Shown here in pieces: positions 5,632 to 9,927 of a DNA stretch of 9,927 nucleotides (position 1 is its first letter; every line of letters starts with the position of its first letter). The stretch is from NCBI GenBank assembly GCA_946402475.1, contig CAMIWP010000021.1, positions 1 through 9,927 of the forward strand, read 5' to 3'. A program made the position numbers and the translations under genes. The DNA comes from an uncultured Selenomonadaceae bacterium. GTDB taxonomy: Bacteria > Bacillota_C > Negativicutes > Selenomonadales > Selenomonadaceae. The notes under the pieces were generated by a model. That model saw only the letters and a program-made list of their open reading frames with translations, was not told the origin of the DNA and did not search any database.

Positions 5632-7814
5632 TGGCAGTGGAACAGCGCAATTTGCACAGCGAAATCAAGGAGAAACTGAAGGATGACATCATGCAGGACG
5701 CCCTGTCCCGCTTTGCGGATCAGTATCCGGGAGCGCGTCTGAAGTCCTACGACAATGTGGAGAGCATTGACGCTCTCAGGGACAGGCTTCGCGACATGAA
5801 GCTCTGGACCGCGGATCACATCGAAAAGGTGGCGGATGATTTCGAGGCCCAGGTCAAGGCGAGGGGCGGCGAGGTTTACCGCGCGAAGGATGGGGATGAT
5901 CTCAAGCAGTACCTCCTGAAGATCTGCCAGGAGAATCATGTGCATCGCATCGTCAAGTCCAAGTCCATGGCGACGGAGGAGATCCATCTCAACAAGTACC
6001 TGGAGCAGCAGGAAGTGGACGGGCAGAAGCTGCACGTTCGCGAAACCGACCTCGGCGAATGGATGCTGGCCGTAGCGGGGCAAAAGCCCTCCCACATGGT
6101 GATGCCCGCCATCCATTTGAACCGCCAGCAGTGCGCCAAGTTCTTCTCCAAGGAATTGCACGAGGAAATTCCCAGCGATATCCCCTTCATGATCCAGACG
6201 GCCCGCCGCATCCTGCGGGAGGAGTTCATGACGGCGGATATGGGCATCACGGGGGCAAACTTCGGCATCGGGGAGAACGGCGCCATCGGTCTCGTGACCA
6301 ACGAGGGCAATGCCCGTCTCGTGACGACGCTGCCCCGGGTTCATGTGGTCATCATCGGCTATGAGAAGCTGATCCCGAAGATCGAGGACGCGGCGAAGAT
6401 CGTAAGGCTTCTTCCGAGAAACGGCACCTGCCAGCGCATGACCAGTTACATGACCATGGTGGACGGTCCCACGGCCATCATGCAGAAGGAGAACGGCAAG
6501 TGGGTCGAGGGAATGCGCAAGCAGTACGTCATTCTCCTGGACAACGGCCGTCTCAAGGCCGCCCATGATCCGAAGATGAAGCAGGCCTTCCAGTGCGTGC
6601 GCTGCGCCTCCTGCCTCAATGTCTGCCCCATCTGGACGTTGGTGGGCGGTCACGTTTACGGTCATATCTATTCCGGCGGCATCGGCGCCATCCTCACGGG
6701 ACTTCTCGGCAACATGGAGGCCTTCGGGCAGTTCAGCGATCTCTGCATCGGATGCCGCAAGTGCGTTTCCATCTGCCCGGGCAAGGTTCCCATCCCCGAT
6801 CTCATCGACGAGCTCAGGGCGCGTTATGTGAAGCAGTACGGCATGGCGTTCCCCGAGAAGATCGCCTTCCGCAAGATCCTGACCAACCGCAGCATCTTCC
6901 ACCGCTTGCTGCGCATCGGCTCCATGGCCCAGGCGCCCGTGAAGTCCGGCAAGTTCATCCGTCACCTGCCCCTGTTCTTTGCGGGCATGACGAAGGGACG
7001 CAGCCTGCCCGCGATTTCCGACAATCCCGTGCGGGATCGCATCAGCCGCCTTTCCAAGAACAACCCCTCGAATCCGGTCATGACGGCGGCCTTCTTTGCG
7101 GGCTGCAACATTGACTTCGTGTTCCCGGATACGGGCGAGTCGGTCATCAAGGTCCTGCAGGATCTGAACATCGCCGTGGTATTCCCCGAGGCCCAGAGTT
7201 GCTGCGGCAAGCCGGCTCTCGGCATGGGTGACCGCGAATCCGGGAAGGCCGTGGCGAAACAGAACATCGAGGCCTTCGAGAAGAGTGGCGCGGATGTCAT
7301 CATCAGCACTTGCCCCACCTGCGCGGAGACCTTGGAGAAGACCTATGCCGAGCTCTTCCAGGATGATGCGCAGTGGCGGACCCGTGCGGAGCTCTTCGGC
7401 GCGAAGGTGCGGGAATTCACCAGCTTTGTGGCGGAGCAGTACGAGAAGGCCGGTCGCCTGGCTCCCACCGAGGGCGGAGAGAAGATCACCTACCACGATT
7501 CCTGCCACATGCGGCGCGGACTCGGTGTCTGGGAGGAACCCAGAAAGCTCATCAAGGCAGCGAAGGGCCTGGATTTCGTGGAGATGAAGAACTGCGACAA
7601 GTGCTGCGGCATGGCGGGCGCCTTCGGCGTGAAATACAGCGACATCTCCCTGCCGTTGCTCACGGAGAAGATCGAGAACATCAAGAACACGGGAGCGTCC
7701 ACGGTAGCGGTGGCCTGCCCCGCCTGCATGATGCAGATCGGCGGCGGCCTCGACCAGCAGGCTCCCAGCATCAAGGTGAAGCATATCGCCGACATCTTGG
7801 CCGAGCGGCTGTAA
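5631..7814 (+). CDS. ldhH: Iron-sulfur lactate dehydrogenase large subunit LdhH (LutB-LutA fusion type)
   Basis: A 727-residue multidomain protein that oxidises lactate to pyruvate together with the LUD partner encoded upstream, in the families where this has been tested. Residues about 60-300 are a LUD domain (GITGANFGIGENGAIGLV, then NEGNARL). A ferredoxin-type module follows with C322-C325-C328-C332 and C372-C375-C378-C382, enough for two [4Fe-4S] clusters. The C-terminal third has two CCG domains: C492, C524-C525, C561xxC564, then C625, C658-C659, C696xxC699, the pattern known from LutA, GlpC and HdrB. The architecture equals B. subtilis LutB followed by LutA in one chain, and the length is close to Desulfovibrio LdhH. 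No signal peptide or membrane segment is seen, so the electron acceptor (membrane quinone or soluble carrier) is open. The ribosome binding site GGGGGAG at 5618-5624 lies inside the previous gene. All motif cysteines are present and there is no sign of damage. Confidence 0.93.
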   Translation: MAVEQRNLHSEIKEKLKDDIMQDALSRFADQYPGARLKSYDNVESIDALRDRLRDMKLWTADHIEKVADDFEAQVKARGGEVYRAKDGDDLKQYLLKICQENHVHRIVKSKSMATEEIHLNKYLEQQEVDGQKLHVRETDLGEWMLAVAGQKPSHMVMPAIHLNRQQCAKFFSKELHEEIPSDIPFMIQTARRILREEFMTADMGITGANFGIGENGAIGLVTNEGNARLVTTLPRVHVVIIGYEKLIPKIEDAAKIVRLLPRNGTCQRMTSYMTMVDGPTAIMQKENGKWVEGMRKQYVILLDNGRLKAAHDPKMKQAFQCVRCASCLNVCPIWTLVGGHVYGHIYSGGIGAILTGLLGNMEAFGQFSDLCIGCRKCVSICPGKVPIPDLIDELRARYVKQYGMAFPEKIAFRKILTNRSIFHRLLRIGSMAQAPVKSGKFIRHLPLFFAGMTKGRSLPAISDNPVRDRISRLSKNNPSNPVMTAAFFAGCNIDFVFPDTGESVIKVLQDLNIAVVFPEAQSCCGKPALGMGDRESGKAVAKQNIEAFEKSGADVIISTCPTCAETLEKTYAELFQDDAQWRTRAELFGAKVREFTSFVAEQYEKAGRLAPTEGGEKITYHDSCHMRRGLGVWEEPRKLIKAAKGLDFVEMKNCDKCCGMAGAFGVKYSDISLPLLTEKIENIKNTGASTVAVACPACMMQIGGGLDQQAPSIKVKHIADILAERL

Positions 7815-7847
7815 AAATATTTGCGAATTGGATTTGCCGGGACAGGC

Positions 7848-7871
7848 GAGGAGGCGGGAAACCGCCTCCTC
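7848..7871 (+). other. Perfect GNRA-capped hairpin between ldhH and etfB
   Basis: A 10-bp perfect stem (GAGGAGGCGG at 7848-7857 with its complement at 7862-7871) closes a GAAA tetraloop at 7858-7861. An outer helix is possible between CGGGA (7838-7842) and TCCCG (7873-7877). It sits in the 109-base gap between ldhH and etfB, the only sizeable gap inside the operon. Only two T residues follow, so it is not a canonical terminator. It could stabilise or process the message, or partly attenuate it, so that the LdhGH and Etf halves are made in different amounts. I see no convincing promoter in this gap. Confidence 0.6.
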
Positions 7872-7923
7872 TTCCCGACAGGTTTCAATATGGAGTGAAC
7901 TGAACACAGAAGGGAGAGCAATG

Positions 7924-8715
7924 ATGGAAATTCTGGTATGCATCAAACAGGTTCCAGGTTCCAACAAGGTGGAAGTCGATCCCGTGACGGGCGTGCTGAA
8001 GCGCAACAGCGCCGACGCAAAGATGAATCCCTATGACCTCTTCGCATTGGAGACGGGTCTCAAGCTCCGGGAGCAGTACGGAGGAAATGTCAGCGTCCTC
8101 ACCATGGGCCCGCCCCAGGCGAAGGCCGTGCTTTACGAGGCGTTTGCCATGGGCGCGGACAAGGGAGCCCTCATCACGGATCGCAAGTTTGGCGGGGCGG
8201 ATGTGCTTGCCACGAGCTATACGCTTTCACAGGGCATTCGCAAATTCGGCAAATTCGATCTCATCATCTGCGGCCTGCAGACCACAGACGGAGACACCGC
8301 CCAGGTGGGACCGGAGGTTTCCGAGGCTCTGGGGATTCCCTGCGTCTGCAATGTCCGTGCCATTGACAAGGTGGAAGACGGCAATATCATTGTGGACATG
8401 GAGATGTCGGAGGACATCGAGAAATTGAAGGTTCCCTTCCCCTGCCTGATCACGGTCCAGAAGGACATCATGGAGCCGCGTCTGCCCTCCTACAAGAAAC
8501 AGAAGGCGACAGCGGATCGCGGGATCGAGCAGTACACCTTGAACGACATGGAGGACAAGGACGAGAAGCATTACGGGCTCAACGGCTCTCCCACCCAGGT
8601 GCAGCGCATTTTCCCGCCCACATCGGACAAGGTGCAGGAGACTTGGACGGGTACGGGCGAAGAACTGTCCAAGCGGATTTATGAGGTGCTGAAGAAGAAG
8701 AAGTTTACGGCGTAA
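7924..8715 (+). CDS. etfB: Electron transfer flavoprotein beta subunit (EtfB, LctB-like)
   Basis: A 263-residue EtfB that pairs with the EtfA encoded next. It opens with MEILVCIKQVPGS and carries MNPYDLFALETGLKLRE near residues 35-51. The nucleotide-binding stretch GLQTTDGDTAQVGPE (about 117-131) is the form found in bifurcating or confurcating Etfs, where EtfB binds FAD rather than only AMP. The downstream order (EtfA with a ferredoxin domain, then another gene) matches lctBCD of Acetobacterium woodii, in which the complex drives lactate oxidation with NAD by co-oxidising reduced ferredoxin. The start may be ATG 7924 or the adjacent ATG 7921; AGGGAG at 7911-7916 gives better spacing to 7924. 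A 13-base gap separates it from etfA. Bifurcating chemistry is inferred from motif and context. Another dehydrogenase partner, such as acyl-CoA dehydrogenase, is less likely beside lactate genes. Confidence 0.93.
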   Translation: MEILVCIKQVPGSNKVEVDPVTGVLKRNSADAKMNPYDLFALETGLKLREQYGGNVSVLTMGPPQAKAVLYEAFAMGADKGALITDRKFGGADVLATSYTLSQGIRKFGKFDLIICGLQTTDGDTAQVGPEVSEALGIPCVCNVRAIDKVEDGNIIVDMEMSEDIEKLKVPFPCLITVQKDIMEPRLPSYKKQKATADRGIEQYTLNDMEDKDEKHYGLNGSPTQVQRIFPPTSDKVQETWTGTGEELSKRIYEVLKKKKFTA

Positions 8716-8728
8716 CGGGAGGTCTATC

Positions 8729-9922
8729 ATGGGAAAATTGATTGTGCACCAGGAAAAGGTGCAAGACATTCAGGCGCTCATCAAAATCTGTCCCTTCGGC
8801 GCCATGGAAGAGAAGAACGGCAAGATTGAGATCAACGCGGCCTGCAAGCTCTGCAAGCTCTGTGTGAAAAAGGGCGGCGGCGCGATGGAGTTTGTGGAGG
8901 ACGAGGCCGGTCCGAAGGTTGACAAGTCCCAGTGGAAGGGAATCGCTGTCTACGTGGACCATGTGGACGGCAAAATCCATCCCGTCACCTATGAACTGAT
9001 CGGAAAGGCGAGGGAACTGGCCGGGAAGATCAATCACCCCGTCTATGCGATCTTCATGGGAAGCGATATTTCGAAGCAGGCGGAGGAAATCCTTCATTAT
9101 GGAGTGGATAAGGTATTTGTCTGCGACAAGAAGGAGATTGAGGCATTCAATATCGAAAATTACACCGCTGTCTTCGAAGAGTTCATCAATAAGGTGAAAC
9201 CCGCCGCGATCCTGGTGGGCGCGACCCCCGTGGGACGCCAGCTTGCGCCGCGCGTTGCGCAGCGGTTCCGCACGGGCCTTACGGCGGATTGCACGATCCT
9301 CGACATGCACGACAACACGGATCTCGTGCAGATCCGTCCGGCCTTTGGCGGCAATATCATGGCGGAGATCCTCACGCCCAACAATCGCCCGCAGATGGCA
9401 ACGGTCCGCTACAAGATCATGGACGCGCCGAAGCGCAACGACCAGGCTTCCGGCTCCATCGAGAAGCTGGAGGTGGATTCCGGCAAGTTCACCAGCCGTG
9501 TCCAGGTGCTTGGCATCACGAAGAAGCCCAAGGAGACCAGCATCGAAAATGCCGATGTCCTGGTTGTGGCCGGTCGTGGCATCAAGAAGAAGGAAGACCT
9601 GGAACTGGTGCAGAAGCTGGCCGAAGCGCTGGACGGGGATTTTGCGTGCACGCGTCCCCTGGTGGAGGGCGGCTGGATGGATCCGAAGCGCCAGATCGGC
9701 CTTTCCGGGCGCACGGTTCGTCCAAAGCTCATCATCACCTGCGGCGTGTCCGGGGCGATCCAGTTTGTCGCCGGCATGGAGCACTCCGAGCAGATTTTCG
9801 CCATCAACAGCGATCCCAAGGCATCCATCTTCAAGGTTGCCAACTATGCCGTAGTCGGCGACCTCTATGAGGTTGTGCCGAAGCTTATTGAACAGATCAA
9901 GCAGGGGAGGGGCGTCGCATGA
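8729..9922 (+). CDS. etfA: Electron transfer flavoprotein alpha subunit with N-terminal ferredoxin domain (LctC-like)
   Basis: A 397-residue EtfA, longer than a plain EtfA (about 310-330) because of an N-terminal ferredoxin-like domain of about 65 residues. That domain has four motif cysteines: C21 in ICPFGAM, then C39, C42 and C45 in CKLCKLC. They suit one [4Fe-4S] cluster; the second set of a 2[4Fe-4S] ferredoxin is missing. The EtfA N-terminal domain follows from about residue 70, then the FAD-binding domain with VAGRGIKKKEDL, IGLSGRTVRPKL and TCGVSGAIQFVAGM (C338 to about 350). The same design occurs in LctC of the Acetobacterium woodii lactate dehydrogenase-Etf complex, where ferredoxin delivers electrons. 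The ribosome binding site GGGAGG at 8717-8722 supports the ATG at 8729. The stop codon overlaps the next ATG (ATGA), which implies coupling to a following subunit. Identification is firm; assignment to a lactate-dependent complex is inferred from architecture and neighbours. Confidence 0.94.
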   Translation: MGKLIVHQEKVQDIQALIKICPFGAMEEKNGKIEINAACKLCKLCVKKGGGAMEFVEDEAGPKVDKSQWKGIAVYVDHVDGKIHPVTYELIGKARELAGKINHPVYAIFMGSDISKQAEEILHYGVDKVFVCDKKEIEAFNIENYTAVFEEFINKVKPAAILVGATPVGRQLAPRVAQRFRTGLTADCTILDMHDNTDLVQIRPAFGGNIMAEILTPNNRPQMATVRYKIMDAPKRNDQASGSIEKLEVDSGKFTSRVQVLGITKKPKETSIENADVLVVAGRGIKKKEDLELVQKLAEALDGDFACTRPLVEGGWMDPKRQIGLSGRTVRPKLIITCGVSGAIQFVAGMEHSEQIFAINSDPKASIFKVANYAVVGDLYEVVPKLIEQIKQGRGVA

Positions 9923-9927
9923 GTGCA
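9919..9927 (+). CDS. Start of the next operon gene, truncated by the window end (predicted FAD-dependent lactate dehydrogenase)
   Basis: ATGAGTGCA (Met-Ser-Ala) begins inside the etfA stop codon in the ATGA arrangement, and GGGGAGG at 9904-9910 is a strong ribosome binding site eight bases ahead. Only three codons are present, so the product cannot be identified from sequence. From the etfB-etfA(ferredoxin)-lctD order in Acetobacterium woodii, a GlcD/LctD-type FAD-linked lactate dehydrogenase is the leading guess. Confidence 0.5.

Noticed and set aside
7815..7923. Internal promoter for etfB
   Set aside because: TTG-containing hexamers occur, but none has a plausible -10 box at 16-18 bases. 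The hairpin is the only clear element in the gap.
5568..8006. An 812-codon open frame on the minus strand opposite ldhH
   Set aside because: Same composition pattern as the antisense frame over pnp, no recognisable motif, and full overlap with a well supported gene. Its length comes from the GC-rich codon bias.
8705..9784. A 359-codon open frame on the minus strand opposite etfA
   Set aside because: Low-complexity His/Leu/Asp-rich translation with no domain; explained by etfA on the other strand.
1..9927. CRISPR arrays, insertion sequences, tRNA or rRNA genes, phage or defence genes
   Set aside because: I saw no regularly spaced repeats, transposase-like proteins, terminal repeats or tRNA cloverleaf sequences. 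The window is filled by housekeeping and metabolic genes.

Overview
The window looks like the chromosome of an anaerobic, lactate-fermenting Firmicute, most plausibly a member of the Negativicutes such as a Selenomonas relative. This is an inference. It rests on GC-rich coding sequence with strong GGAGG-type ribosome binding sites, the rpsO-pnp pair, a CitA/DcuS-type two-component system, and a lactate module that combines an LdhG/LdhH (LutC/LutAB-type) pair with a ferredoxin-containing electron-transfer flavoprotein. No sequence search was possible, so the taxon is a suggestion.

Layout. Positions 108-2541 (+) carry the housekeeping pair rpsO (ribosomal protein S15) and pnp (polynucleotide phosphorylase), with a perfect hairpin between them. 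Positions 2543-4775 (-) carry a response regulator and a sensor histidine kinase of the CitAB/DcuSR family. The kinase is upstream and the two reading frames overlap by 23 bases. The regulator converges on pnp with one base between stop codons, and the rho-independent terminator that serves pnp lies inside the regulator's coding sequence. Positions 4776-5010 are an AT-rich divergent control region with a promoter facing each way, homopolymer A/T tracts and an exact 11-base inverted repeat that brackets the rightward -10 box. Positions 5011-9922 (+) hold a lactate oxidation cluster: a LUD-domain protein (LdhG/LutC type), a 727-residue LUD + ferredoxin + double-CCG protein (LdhH, equivalent to fused LutB and LutA), then EtfB and an EtfA with an N-terminal ferredoxin domain. 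The next gene starts at 9919 with a 4-base overlap and leaves the window. Gene order and the EtfA type predict an FAD-dependent lactate dehydrogenase (LctD/GlcD family), but only three codons are visible.

How the parts may work together. LdhG/LdhH is a lactate-oxidising iron-sulfur system in the families where it has been studied. EtfB plus ferredoxin-EtfA is the electron-transfer half of the electron-confurcating lactate dehydrogenase complex (LctBCD of Acetobacterium woodii). Finding both side by side suggests two biochemical routes for lactate electrons under shared control. The divergent sensor keeps the residues that bind carboxylates in CitA/DcuS. The lactate operon has a good -10 box but no recognisable -35 box, as expected of an activator-dependent promoter. 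The working hypothesis is that this two-component system senses an organic acid (lactate, malate or a related acid) and switches on the operon. The individual families are known; what deserves a second look is the combination, the control region and the terminator nested in a coding sequence.
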